The notes: generated from the sequence alone by a model not told the origin. Numbered from the stretch's first letter, positions 25,728-34,449 are shown. The stretch: 64,000 nucleotides of DNA from CAYYWP01 sp050176585 (GCA_050176585.1 JBFXHX010000018.1:1-64000), one strand, 5' to 3'. Program-made: numbers and translations.

Positions 25728-26351
25728 ATGACGAGGATCGTACGATGTGCGGCTGCAGCGTTGTTCGCGCTGAGCCTCACGTGGGCCGCGGCAGTCGCCG
25801 CCGACGCGTCGCCCATCGCGATCATCGACGAGTTGCACGGAACTCTCCTCGGCGTCATGAAAGACGCTCAAGCGCTCGGCTACGCCGGGCGCTACGAACG
25901 CATCAGACCGGTGATCGACCGGCACTTCGACCTCGATTTCATGGCTCGGTTCGTGTTGGGGCCGGGATGGAAAGAGCTCAGCCCGGCGGATCAGGAGCGC
26001 TGGCGCGAGGCGTTCGAGCACATCAGCGCGGCGACGTACGCGGGGCGGTTTACCGGCTACGGAGGTGAGCGCTTCCGCACCCTCGGTGAGGAGCCGGGCG
26101 CGGAAGGCACGGTCTTCGTGCGCACGGTGCTCGACCGTCCCGACGGGGAGGACGTCGAGTTGACGTACCGTCTACGGAGCACCGACGGCGCGTGGAAGAT
26201 CGTCGACGTCTATCAGAAGGGAACCGTGAGTGAGCTGGCGCTGCGGCGGTCCGAGTACTCGACCGTGCTGAAGCGCGAAGGGTTCGCCAAGCTCCTCGCA
26301 TCGGTGCATGCGAAAGCCGCGGACTACGCAGCTGGCAAGGTTAACGGCTAG
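25728..26351 (+). CDS. MlaC/Ttg2D/HpnM family periplasmic lipid-binding protein
   Basis: A 207-residue protein with a signal peptide (about 1-25, ending VAA). The mature part has the MlaC fold pattern: YAGRYERIRPVIDRHFDLDF, FVLGPGWKELSPADQERW and VDVYQKGTVSELALRRSEY are family-typical. MlaC shuttles phospholipids between the outer-membrane MlaA complex and the inner-membrane MlaFEDB transporter; the HpnM variant belongs to hopanoid loci. No mlaFEDB genes are nearby. It is convergent with mlaA, separated by 64 bp, an unusual arrangement for partners of one pathway. Confidence 0.87.
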   Translation: MTRIVRCAAAALFALSLTWAAAVAADASPIAIIDELHGTLLGVMKDAQALGYAGRYERIRPVIDRHFDLDFMARFVLGPGWKELSPADQERWREAFEHISAATYAGRFTGYGGERFRTLGEEPGAEGTVFVRTVLDRPDGEDVELTYRLRSTDGAWKIVDVYQKGTVSELALRRSEYSTVLKREGFAKLLASVHAKAADYAAGKVNG

Positions 26352-26415
26352 CGCATGGCGAGCGCGCAGGACTTGCCAGGCGCGCGATGATCCTCCTGGC
26401 CAACGCCGTGCGCCG

Positions 26416-27285
26416 TCACGGTGCGAGGGCGTCCGTGGAAGGCGGCCGCCCGTCCACGTCGCGGGTGGCGGCCGCCGCGGTGTTCCGTTGCTGATGCGCA
26501 GCGCGCCGGCGCCAGATGTCCGCCGTGCGGGTCTGGTAATAGGCGCTGCGCAGGGCCGAGTAATAATCGATGGACGACGCCCGCAGCGCTTCCAGACCCT
26601 CTGCATGCGCCTCGCGCAGTGACAGCCCGCGCGAGCCTTCGAAAACGAACAGCGCGGCTATCGGCAGCGCGTACAACATCGGCTGCAAAAGGAAGTCGAC
26701 CACCGCTCCGGAAGCGTCTCGCACGTTGCTCGGGCCGAAGAAGGGCAGCACGACATACGGGCCGCTGTCGAGGCCGGCCAGCGCCAGCGTCTGGCCGAAG
26801 TCCGAGCTGTGTCGCGGCAGGCCGAAATCCTCGGCGGGATCGAACAGCCCGCCGATCCCGACCGTGGAGTTGATGAGGAATCGCTCCGTCGTGATGCTGG
26901 CGTCGGCCCACTCGCGCTGCAGGAGATCGTTCACGAGCACGGCCGGGGAGTTGATGTTCAAGCAGAAGCGGCGGACGGCGTGGCGCGCCGGCTCCGGAAC
27001 CAAAAACTGGTAAATGTCGACCGCCGGCGTGATGACCCACCCGTCGAGCTGACGGTCGAACCACAGCATTTTGCGATTCGTGTTTTCCCACGGATCTGGA
27101 AAGCCGGACGCCTGTTGCTCGTCGACGGTGGCCTCCTCCTCGAGCGGGACCACGTCTCGTTCCGCCCGGAGCTCGGGCGTGGGCGGATCGCTCGTTGATC
27201 GCTCGGCAGCGGTACAGGCCGGAGCCAGCGCGATGAGGGCGGCCAACGCGCAGAGGGCTCGAGGGCGGATGGCATCGCAGGGCAT
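26416..27285 (-). CDS. mlaA: MlaA/VacJ family outer-membrane lipoprotein
   Basis: A 289-residue lipoprotein; the signal ends in LIALAPAC with Cys24. The family core begins DPWENTNRKMLWFDRQLDGW, continues with RRFCLNINSPAVLVNDLLQ and DFGQTLALAGLDSGPYVVLPF. MlaA removes phospholipids from the outer leaflet of the outer membrane. The ATG 27285 (MPCDAIRP) gives a proper signal peptide, whereas the longer frame to 27321 does not. The C-terminal 40 residues are low complexity. Convergent with the MlaC/HpnM gene. Confidence 0.92.
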   Translation of the reverse strand: MPCDAIRPRALCALAALIALAPACTAAERSTSDPPTPELRAERDVVPLEEEATVDEQQASGFPDPWENTNRKMLWFDRQLDGWVITPAVDIYQFLVPEPARHAVRRFCLNINSPAVLVNDLLQREWADASITTERFLINSTVGIGGLFDPAEDFGLPRHSSDFGQTLALAGLDSGPYVVLPFFGPSNVRDASGAVVDFLLQPMLYALPIAALFVFEGSRGLSLREAHAEGLEALRASSIDYYSALRSAYYQTRTADIWRRRAAHQQRNTAAAATRDVDGRPPSTDALAP

Positions 27286-27492
27286 CACGTGATGGGCCGT
27301 CCTCCAGGCCGCTCCGCGCAATCTACACGGGTGCAGCCGTAGCGGCTACTGCATTCGCCGCCGCCGGGCGCCCATGTCCCGTGCCGCGTGGCAGCGGGTT
27401 CAACTCCACGTCTTCGTGAACAACCGACAGCCGAATTCCCCGAGCGTCGTCGTCGCAGCACGTCCGTGAACGCCTCGCGAGGCCTTCGGGCG

Positions 27493-28497
27493 CTATGGCG
27501 CGACCGTCAACACGGCGGCGCCGTCGAAACCGTCGGACTTCAACTGGCGGAGCGCTTCATTGGCGTCAGCGAGCGGGAAGAGCACCGTGCGCGGGCGGAT
27601 CGGGATCTCGGCCGCCAGGCGCAGCAGCTCGGCGCCGTCTTGGCGCGTATTGGCGGTGACACTACAGAGGGTGCGCTCGTAGAAGAGATGGCGTTGGTAA
27701 TCGAGCGGCGGCACCCCGGTGAGATAGATTCCGGCCAGCGCCAGCGTACCGCCGCGGTCGAGCGCCGCTAGCGCCGTCGGCACCAGGAGCCCGGCCGGTG
27801 CGAACAACACCGCGCTGTCGAGCAGCTCGGGTGGCGTGTCGTCCGCGGCTCCGGTCCACTCGGCGCCCAACGCCGCCGCTAGGGCGCGATGCTTCGCCTC
27901 GCGCGTCATCACGAACACGCGGCAGCCGAGATGGCGCGCGATTTGGATGGCGATGTGCGCCGACGCGCCGAAGCCATACAACCCGAGCCGGCAGCCCGCG
28001 AAGATACGCGCGCGGCGCAGGGCGCGATAGCCGATGATGCCCGCGCAGAGCAGCGGTGCGGCCTCTGCGTCGCCGAGGGCATCGGGTATGGCGTACGCGA
28101 AGTCCGAGCGCACGATCGCGTACTCGGCGTAGCCGCCATCCGCGTGCCAGCCGGTGAACTCGGCGCCCGCGCAGAGGTTCTCGGCTCCACGGCGGCATGC
28201 GGCACATGTCCCACACGTGGCGCGCAGCCAGGCGATGCCGACGCGCTCGCCGACCGCGAACCGGCTCGGACTGGGGCCGGCGGCATCCACGATGCCGACG
28301 ACTTGATGACCGGGCACCACGCGCGCGCGCTGCGGAGCGAGCTCCCCTTCGACCACGTGCAGGTCGGTGCGGCAGACGCCGCACACGTGCACGCGCACGC
28401 GCAACTCGCCGGGGCGCGGTTCCGGCACGGGCATGCTCAGCAACTGCAGCGGTGCCGTTTCGACCGGAGCCGGGCGCTCTAAAGCCATGGCGCGCAT
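27493..28497 (-). CDS. Zinc-binding alcohol dehydrogenase (MDR, AdhA/AdhP type)
   Basis: A 334-residue MDR enzyme. Catalytic zinc ligands are in VCGVCRTDLH and VPGHQVVG; structural zinc cysteines in CGTCAACRRGAENLC; the coenzyme segment is GLYGFGASAHIAIQIA. GHQ replaces the GHE of many MDRs and is characteristic of a subgroup annotated as zinc-binding alcohol dehydrogenase family protein. The start MRAMALERP at 28497 fits the family. A 207-bp gap separates it from mlaA, which follows on the same strand. Likely NAD-dependent; substrate unknown. Confidence 0.88.
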   Translation of the reverse strand: MRAMALERPAPVETAPLQLLSMPVPEPRPGELRVRVHVCGVCRTDLHVVEGELAPQRARVVPGHQVVGIVDAAGPSPSRFAVGERVGIAWLRATCGTCAACRRGAENLCAGAEFTGWHADGGYAEYAIVRSDFAYAIPDALGDAEAAPLLCAGIIGYRALRRARIFAGCRLGLYGFGASAHIAIQIARHLGCRVFVMTREAKHRALAAALGAEWTGAADDTPPELLDSAVLFAPAGLLVPTALAALDRGGTLALAGIYLTGVPPLDYQRHLFYERTLCSVTANTRQDGAELLRLAAEIPIRPRTVLFPLADANEALRQLKSDGFDGAAVLTVAP

Positions 28498-28580
28498 GCG
28501 CGCATTCTTCGGCGCGCATGCGGTCGCGTGCAAGTGCCCGCCCTTGCCGCCGCCGCGTGGCCACGGCAGCATCGCGCCCG

Positions 28581-30401
28581 ATGAAAACCGGCAAGCGCGC
28601 CAGGACTGCCGCGGCCCGCCCGCGGGGTGCGACGGCGACCGTGGTGCGTGCGAGCCCCCCAAGCCCCGCAGCCGCGACGCGACCGGCGCGTGCCGCGGCG
28701 GCGTCGCTGCTCCTGTTCGCTCTGACGTTCGCGATCTACGCGGCCAACTTCCGCCTACGCGGCACCGGCGACAGCCTACCAACGCGCGTCTTGCCGTTCA
28801 GCCTGCTGCGCGAGGGCGACCTGGACCTCGACGAGTTCAGCTGGGACCGCACGAGGCGCAACCGTCTTCCGTACTACCTGCACGTTCGCGACGGCCACAT
28901 CTATTCCGTCTCGCCGATCGCGACGTCGATCGTGGTCACTCCGTTCTACATCCCCGCTGCATGGTGGATGGCGGCGCGCGGCATCAGCTACGACGATGTG
29001 CGCGCCCGGGTCGTCATCGTCGTGATGGAACGCCTGGCCGCCGCGGCGCTCACGGCCTTGTCGGCCAGCCTGCTGTTCGGCGTGCTCCGCCGGCTGACGC
29101 AATGGCACTGGGCCGTGCTCCTCACCCTGATCTACGCACTGGGCACTTCCACGTGGGCGCTTTCCAGTCAGGCCCTCTGGCCGCACGCGCTCGCTGAGCT
29201 GATGCTGGTCCTCTTGTCCCGCTTCCTGATCGAGCCGCGCCCCAGCACCGGGGTGCTGGCGCTCGCAGGGCTGAGCGCTGCGCTGGCGGTCGCCAATCGC
29301 CCCCAAATGATCATCTTCGCCGGGCTGGCAGGGGTGTATGCGTGGGTGCGCTGGCGCTGGCGTGCCCTGGCATTCGCGATCCCACCGCTGCTGCTCGGCG
29401 GTGCGCTCGCGGGCTACAACCGGGCGATCTTTCAAACCGTCGCCGGCGGCTACGGGGGGTTTGACCACTTCGGCGGGCCATTGTTCGAAGGCATGGCCGG
29501 GTTGTTCATCAGCCCCAACCGCGGCCTGTTGGTGTTCACGCCCATCATGGCGTTCGCGCTGTGGGGCGCAGTGCGCGTGTGGTGGGTACCGGCACCTGCC
29601 TGGCTCCGCTGGCTGTCGGTCGGCGTGGCGATGCACGTGATCGTGCACGCCAAGTTCGACGAGTGGTGGGCGGGATATACCTACGGACCGCGCTACATGA
29701 CCGATGTGTTGCCCGCGCTGACCATCTTCCTCGTGTATGGCTTGGTCCCGCTCTGCCGGAGGCCGGCCATGCGGGCGTTTGCCGCGGTGCTCGCGCTGTA
29801 CGGCGTGGCGGTGCAGGCGATCGGTGCGTATGCCGCGGACGAATCCTGGAACCGCGAGCCGGTGCCGTTGGAGCGGGCGCCGTCGCGCGTCTGGGACTGG
29901 AGTGACCTCCAGATCGTACGCAGCGCTCGGAACGGCTTCCGCGGCCTCGAGCTCGCCCACGTGATGGTCGATGCCTTCCGCGACCCACTGCCGGCCCGCG
30001 TGGCGCCGCTGCAGCCGGAAGATCTCGCGGCAGCCATTCAAGCGTCCGGGGTGCCGTCGGCGATGGCGGTTGGAAGTCGAGTACCGATCAGCGTCTCGAT
30101 CGAAAACCGGGCGGCGATACCCTGGCCGGCTTTCAACGGGGAGAGCATGATCGGCTCGCGCCGCCTCGTGTTCCTGATGGTGCGCTGGCTCGGCCGCGGC
30201 GAGCCGGTCGCCGGTGTCGGCGACGTCATCCTGCTGCCGGAAAATGTTGCACCCGGCGAGCGCATCGACATGCTTGTGACCTTGGAGGCCCCGCGCCATT
30301 CGGGTGACTATGAGCTCGAGCTGCGAGTCACCCAAGCGGTCGACGGCACCCGCGGTGTCATCGGACCTGGATCCCGCCGGTTTCCGCTGCGCGTGCGGTG
30401 A
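28581..30401 (+). CDS. Large GT-C-like membrane protein with C-terminal beta domain
   Basis: A 606-residue protein with an Arg/Ala/Pro-rich cytoplasmic head (1-43), about eleven membrane helices and a soluble C-terminal domain (about 455-606) that looks immunoglobulin-like. Conserved-looking pieces are GDSLPTRVLPFSLLREGDLD with acidic residues in the first outer loop, ALWPHALAELML, FISPNRGLLVFTPI and EWWAGYTYGPRYMTDVLPAL. This pattern is that of uncharacterised GT-C/ArnT-like proteins annotated in many GC-rich bacteria. A lipid-linked sugar donor is plausible but unproven. Start ATG 28581 has no strong ribosome site; divergent from the dehydrogenase. Confidence 0.72.
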   Translation: MKTGKRARTAAARPRGATATVVRASPPSPAAATRPARAAAASLLLFALTFAIYAANFRLRGTGDSLPTRVLPFSLLREGDLDLDEFSWDRTRRNRLPYYLHVRDGHIYSVSPIATSIVVTPFYIPAAWWMAARGISYDDVRARVVIVVMERLAAAALTALSASLLFGVLRRLTQWHWAVLLTLIYALGTSTWALSSQALWPHALAELMLVLLSRFLIEPRPSTGVLALAGLSAALAVANRPQMIIFAGLAGVYAWVRWRWRALAFAIPPLLLGGALAGYNRAIFQTVAGGYGGFDHFGGPLFEGMAGLFISPNRGLLVFTPIMAFALWGAVRVWWVPAPAWLRWLSVGVAMHVIVHAKFDEWWAGYTYGPRYMTDVLPALTIFLVYGLVPLCRRPAMRAFAAVLALYGVAVQAIGAYAADESWNREPVPLERAPSRVWDWSDLQIVRSARNGFRGLELAHVMVDAFRDPLPARVAPLQPEDLAAAIQASGVPSAMAVGSRVPISVSIENRAAIPWPAFNGESMIGSRRLVFLMVRWLGRGEPVAGVGDVILLPENVAPGERIDMLVTLEAPRHSGDYELELRVTQAVDGTRGVIGPGSRRFPLRVR

Positions 30402-30477
30402 GCCCGGGCGGGCCGCACCGGCAGGATGCCGTGCGCTATTCTGTGCGATGTTGCGTGGCTTTTAGCTTGACGCAAAG

Positions 30478-31311
30478 GTGGCCAAACGGATAAGCCGCGC
30501 TCGCGGAATGCGGATGCTGAGGCGCCGTGGGTACGTCCCGCGAACGGCAAAGGCGCTGTGGGTGGTGCTAGCCCTGCTTGCCCAGCCGGCGGGTGGCGCG
30601 CAACCCAAGATCGAGGCCGGCGCCGCGCCCATGGCGCTCCCCGCGGGGGTATCCACGGCATCCGTGGTCCTCTACGAGCAGACCGACAGTGCCAGTGGGA
30701 ACGGCGCCCCGGCGCAGAACTTCGGGCCGCCGTACGAAGCCTTCGACTCGGAGGGCGCTGACGACTTCATCGTCACTGGGCCAGGATGGAAGATCACGCA
30801 AGTGTTGATGATTACCACCGCCGAGGTAGTGGGCGCCGCGAGCGTCGATCTCACATTCTACAGCGACGCCGGCGGGGTCCCCGGCGCAGCCGAAGCGGCA
30901 TACACCGGTGTCATCCCGACCGCGGACACGCCGAATCTGGAGATCACGCTGCCGACGCCCGCCGTGCTGCGCCCGGGCCTGCACTGGGTCGGCATTGCAG
31001 TGAATCAGAACTTTCAGACACACGGCCAGCGGTTTTGGTCGAACCGCCTCGTGCAGAGCAACAACCCGAGCGTGTGGCGGAACCCAGGGAACGGGTTCGC
31101 CACCGGTTGCACGACTTTCGACACGCAAATCGCGTGCGGTGTCGGGGGCGGCACGAATCCCGATTTCCTGTTTCAGGTGATCGGCGAGCTCGCGGAGCCT
31201 CAGCCGGTCATTGCGCCCGCGACCGGCGCCCGTGGTTTGATGATTTGTACGCTGGTGCTTCTAATCATCGGGCGGGTGCGTATCGCTCGCGCGAGCGCGC
31301 GCCGCACCTGA
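30478..31311 (+). CDS. Secreted protein with C-terminal sorting-like tail
   Basis: A 277-residue protein of unknown function beginning with GTG 30478 (AAAGG just upstream) or ATG 30508. A signal peptide ends near PAGGA. The mature part is a beta-rich domain (ADDFIVTGPGWKITQVLM, VDLTFYSDAGGVPGA) resembling extracellular choice-of-anchor type domains. The C-terminus has a proline-containing stretch, a hydrophobic helix (GLMICTLVLLIIG) and a basic tail (RVRIARASARR), the layout of CTERM-type sorting signals such as IPTL-CTERM. Probably exported and held at the surface; no sortase-like gene is in the window. Confidence 0.7.
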   Translation: MAKRISRARGMRMLRRRGYVPRTAKALWVVLALLAQPAGGAQPKIEAGAAPMALPAGVSTASVVLYEQTDSASGNGAPAQNFGPPYEAFDSEGADDFIVTGPGWKITQVLMITTAEVVGAASVDLTFYSDAGGVPGAAEAAYTGVIPTADTPNLEITLPTPAVLRPGLHWVGIAVNQNFQTHGQRFWSNRLVQSNNPSVWRNPGNGFATGCTTFDTQIACGVGGGTNPDFLFQVIGELAEPQPVIAPATGARGLMICTLVLLIIGRVRIARASARRT

Positions 31312-31361
31312 ACGGGCGCGGTGCCCGCCAGCCGCTCGGGGTGCGTAGACGCGCGCGATGG

Positions 31362-31800
31362 TCAAAGGAGGCGCACCAGGGCGCGTTCGAGGCAACGCGC
31401 GATCTCATCGCGACATGCCGCGAACAAGGCCCGTCGCGTCCGGCCGGACCTCGATGTCCCCGCACGCTGCGGTGCGCCTCGGGAAAGCCGCTGCACAGCA
31501 TGCTTCCCTGTTCTTCGGTCCATCGTGGGGATGAGATCAGCGCTGGCGATCATATCGCGGTGCCGCTTGAGATCGACGGAGGTGCGCTCGGACGCAGCTG
31601 GATGCCAATCTCGCTGAGCGCCAGGTGCGCATCGAGCGAAATGAGCGCGCCGTCGCGCGCGTAGGGCGCGACTCCGCCCGAGGTCACGCGATATCGCGCG
31701 GCCCTGCCGGAGCGCGCGCGCAACAGATGCTCGAGCAACGCGTGGGCGAGGCGCTGCGGCTCGTGTTCGCGTGGCAGACGAACAGAATGGTGCGGACGGG
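31362..31800 (-). pseudogene. Low-molecular-weight protein-tyrosine phosphatase pseudogene, multiply frameshifted
   Basis: Three minus-strand frames together spell one LMW phosphatase. The first gives VRTILFVCHANTSRS, with the P-loop C-x5-R-S (Cys codon at 31776). After about 31752 the frame shifts to LAHALLEHLLRAR, YRVTSGGVAPYARDGALIS and ALSEIGIQL. Near 31590 it shifts again to TSVDLKRHRDMIASADLI, and it ends with FAACRDEIARCLERALVRLL before the stop at 31362. Another shift near 31530 would restore TEEQ and GFPEAH. Such breaks indicate a decayed gene, or several sequencing errors. It follows the SDR gene on the same strand by 58 bp. Confidence 0.8.
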
Positions 31801-31858
31801 CTCGGTCGCGCTTGCGTCCGCGCGCGGACGTCCTGTACCGCCGCACCCGGCGCCAGCG

Positions 31859-32797
31859 TCAGCACCCATCGGGAATGACCGAAGCGAGCGTCTCCTTTGC
31901 AGTGATCCCTTTCTCCAGCTCCGCTTTGAGCACGATGCCCAGACTCGCCGGATCCCACGTCGACAGCTGAGACACCTTGCCGACGGAATGCCAGCCCTGC
32001 ATCAGCCAGATCGTCCCGCCACCTACGCGGAACACTTCTCCGTGCGTACCCGCCGCGGCATCGCTGCCCAGCCATACGACCAGCGGTGCGACGTTGCGCG
32101 GGTCGAAGACATCGAACTTGTCCTCCTCCGCCGGCTTGGCCATCAGCCCGGCGACTGCGGGTGTCGCATCGACGGTCAAGCGCGTGCGAGCGATCGGCGC
32201 GATGGCGTTGCAGCATACGCCGTACTTCTGCATCTCGCCGTCGACGACGATTGCCATCGCGGCCACCGCGGCCTTGGCGGCGCTGTAGTTCGTCTGGCCG
32301 AAGTTGCCGAGCAGGCCGGAGTCCGACGTGGTGTTGATGATGCGGCCGTTCAGCACATTGCCCTTCTTGTGTTCGTCGCGCCAGTACGCGCACGCGTGAC
32401 GGCTCATCGAAAACGTGCCCTTCAGGTGTACGCCGATCACGGCGTCCCAGTCCTCTTCGCTCATGTTGAAGATGGTGCGGTCGCGCAGGATGCCGGCGTT
32501 GTTCACGACGATGTTGAGCTTCCCGAAGTTGTCGAGCGCGCAGTCGATGATGCGTTTGGCGCCGGTGAAATCGGCGACGCTCTCGCCGTTCGCGACTGCT
32601 TCACCGCCTCGCGCCTTGATCTCGTCGACCACCTGCTGCGCAGGGCTCGGATCCGCGCCGCTGCCGTCGAAGTGCGCGCCGAGATCGTTGACGACCACTT
32701 TGGCGCCGTGCGCCGCCATCAGCAGCGCCTCTTCCCGTCCGATGCCGCGGCCGGCCCCGGTGATGATCGCGACCTTCCCCTCGAGCAGGCGGGCCAT
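31859..32797 (-). CDS. SDR family oxidoreductase, peroxisomal MFE-2/hydroxyacyl-CoA dehydrogenase-like
   Basis: A 312-residue SDR with TGAGRGIG near residue 13, NNAG near 99, the catalytic Ser in NTTSDSG and TNYSAAKAAV. The start (MARLLEGKVAIITGAG) and the sequence KVVVNDLGAHFDGSG are the hallmark of the N-terminal dehydrogenase of multifunctional peroxisomal-type beta-oxidation enzymes. It would oxidise 3-hydroxyacyl-CoA with NAD+. The ATG 32797 has GAGGAG upstream. It ends 58 bp before the phosphatase pseudogene and follows a NUDIX gene on the same strand by 111 bp. Confidence 0.9.
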   Translation of the reverse strand: MARLLEGKVAIITGAGRGIGREEALLMAAHGAKVVVNDLGAHFDGSGADPSPAQQVVDEIKARGGEAVANGESVADFTGAKRIIDCALDNFGKLNIVVNNAGILRDRTIFNMSEEDWDAVIGVHLKGTFSMSRHACAYWRDEHKKGNVLNGRIINTTSDSGLLGNFGQTNYSAAKAAVAAMAIVVDGEMQKYGVCCNAIAPIARTRLTVDATPAVAGLMAKPAEEDKFDVFDPRNVAPLVVWLGSDAAAGTHGEVFRVGGGTIWLMQGWHSVGKVSQLSTWDPASLGIVLKAELEKGITAKETLASVIPDGC

Positions 32798-32908
32798 GCC
32801 AGTTCTCCTCCGTCGCCGAAATGCTGTGCATGGGCCGGGCGGACCCCGCGCGCGACGTCGCCGGAGTCGGTCGGCCGCGGCGATACCTCCGCCGAACCGG
32901 TGGGCAAG

Positions 32909-33418
32909 TCAAGGCGTGCCGCGCGTCCGCAGTGCCGCGAGCACCAGCGCGTCAGTGGGAAACGCGAGAGCGGGCAGCCGTTCAGGGGCGAAGTAGGCGA
33001 GCGCGTCTAAATCGTCCCCAGGTAACGCCTGTCCGCCGGTCACGTGACCGGCGAACCAGATGCCCACGGTCTGGCGCGCGCGATCGTGAAAATTGGAATG
33101 CACGGCCAGCACGTCTCCGAGCGCCACCTCGAGGGCGGTTTCTTCGCGCATCTCGCGCCGCGCTGCATCGCGCACGTCTTCATCCCACTCGACGTAACCG
33201 CACGGAATGCACCAGAGGCCGGCGTACTGGCCGCGGCTACGGCGCCCCAACAACACACCGCCCTGATCGCGGAGCACCACCGCCACGCCGACCGCCGGAT
33301 TGCGATAATGAATCCGCCCGCAGCTTTCGCAGGTCGGGCGCGGGTGCCCGTCGTGCGTCTGCAGGCGCACCGGCGCGGCGCAGGAGCTGCAATAAGCATG
33401 AGGGTGCGCTGCCAGCAT
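32909..33418 (-). CDS. NUDIX hydrolase with N-terminal zinc ribbon
   Basis: A 169-residue pyrophosphatase of the NUDIX superfamily. An N-terminal zinc ribbon has CSSC and CESC knuckles, as in NudC-type proteins. The NUDIX box runs GYVEWDEDVRDAARREMREE with the metal-binding REMREE intact; the Gly after EE is Thr, a tolerated change. Likely substrate is a nucleoside diphosphate derivative such as an ADP-sugar or NADH-like molecule. ATG 33418 follows GAGAGGACTT. Divergent from the secreted paralog pair. Confidence 0.9.
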   Translation of the reverse strand: MLAAHPHAYCSSCAAPVRLQTHDGHPRPTCESCGRIHYRNPAVGVAVVLRDQGGVLLGRRSRGQYAGLWCIPCGYVEWDEDVRDAARREMREETALEVALGDVLAVHSNFHDRARQTVGIWFAGHVTGGQALPGDDLDALAYFAPERLPALAFPTDALVLAALRTRGTP

Positions 33419-33434
33419 AAGTCCTCTCTAGATC

Positions 33435-33469
33435 AGCTCTTTCTGGCCATACAGGGCCGGAGCTTTTTT
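33435..33469 (+). terminator. Hairpin followed by six T
   Basis: AGCTC and GGCC pair with GGCC and GAGCT with an internal bulge, followed by TTTTTT at 33464-33469. It lies just upstream of a plus-strand promoter. It may insulate that promoter from antisense or read-through transcription, or the T-run may act as an UP-like element. Confidence 0.35.
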
Positions 33470-33471
33470 GG

Positions 33472-33500
33472 TTGATTTGTGTGTGACGGGAGCCTAGTAT
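33472..33500 (+). promoter_or_regulatory. Sigma-70-like promoter of the first secreted paralog
   Basis: TTGATT (33472-33477) and TAGTAT (33495-33500) are separated by an ideal 17 bp. The expected start of transcription, near 33507, is only about seven bases before the ATG at 33514. Confidence 0.6.
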
Positions 33501-33513
33501 CCGCCGCGTCGGA

Positions 33514-34449
33514 ATGCGTGGAGCGGCGGTCAAGAGCGTCTGGGGGGTTAAGATCGCACTCGCCCTCCTGAGCGGAATTTTCGGGGCAACGGCCCGGGCC
33601 GATGCGCCCCCCCAGCGGCTGCCTTCGGCGGTGATCATTTTCCCCTTTGTTAGCACCGAAGGTGGCGGCGCGAGCGTGGATACCCGGATCGAGCTGGTCA
33701 ATCTGACCAGCCGTCCGGTGCATGCGAAGTGCGTTTTCGTCTTCGCCCCGAGCTGCGGCGGCATCAATTTCCACATCTATCTCACTCCCAACCAGCCATT
33801 CTCGTGGCTGGCGAGCCAGGGCTCGCGCGGCGTGGGCTTAACCGCCGTACCGCCCTTGCAGGGGACCGGCGAGCTGAAGTGCATCGTTCAAACGGAAGAG
33901 GAGCCGGTCGATCGCCACAACGCGCTGCAGGGCCGGGCGGCGGTCTTTGGCGCCGATGGCCAGACGATCGGGTACAGCGCGGTCGGCTTTCTGCGGCTGA
34001 CCGACGGGCTCGCCACGAACGTGATCTCGCTCGACGGCGCCACCTACACGCAGTGCCCGGATGAGCAGCACTTTTTGTTCTTGTCCAGCGAGACCGGCCA
34101 GCCGCAGACCGAGAGCGAGATCATTCTGGCGCCGTGCACGGAAGACCTCGAGAACATCGTGCCGACGGGCACCAACGTACAGTTCGTCGTCGTGAATGAG
34201 TTCGAGCAGCGGTTTTCGGCTTCCACCAACGTAAACTGTTATGCGCGCCTCAGGCTGCGCCAGATCAGCCACGCGTTCACGCGCGACGTTCTCGGGTCGC
34301 AGACCGGGCACATCGTTGTCAAAGGCGTGCAGTCCTCGATTCTGGCGATGCTCATCGATCGCTTCACGACGCCGGACGGGGCGCGCGGGACTGCTGGCAA
34401 CGAACCGGCGCTACGCGGCGGGCGGTTTGGGGAGATTCGCTTGCCATGA
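33514..34449 (+). CDS. Secreted protein of unknown function, first of a tandem paralog pair
   Basis: A 311-residue exported protein: signal peptide about 1-29 (ending ARA), then a beta-rich domain. It aligns throughout with the next gene: AVIIFPFVSTEGG / ALLVFPYIATSST, DTRIELVNLTS / DTRIELMNMSD, LTPNQPFSWLAS / LTPQQPLSWLAN, GTGELKC / GPGELKC, NEFEQRFS / NEFEQVFS and MLIDRFT / LVIDRFN. Several cysteines are conserved in pairs, suggesting disulfides outside the cytoplasm. Function is unknown. Its stop overlaps the next start as ATGA, so both are made from one message with a promoter very close to the start. Confidence 0.78.
   Translation: MRGAAVKSVWGVKIALALLSGIFGATARADAPPQRLPSAVIIFPFVSTEGGGASVDTRIELVNLTSRPVHAKCVFVFAPSCGGINFHIYLTPNQPFSWLASQGSRGVGLTAVPPLQGTGELKCIVQTEEEPVDRHNALQGRAAVFGADGQTIGYSAVGFLRLTDGLATNVISLDGATYTQCPDEQHFLFLSSETGQPQTESEIILAPCTEDLENIVPTGTNVQFVVVNEFEQRFSASTNVNCYARLRLRQISHAFTRDVLGSQTGHIVVKGVQSSILAMLIDRFTTPDGARGTAGNEPALRGGRFGEIRLP

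Noticed and set aside
31859..32393. Continuation of the phosphatase pseudogene frame into the SDR gene
   Set aside because: The frame is merely open there; SDR is read in another frame with full motifs.
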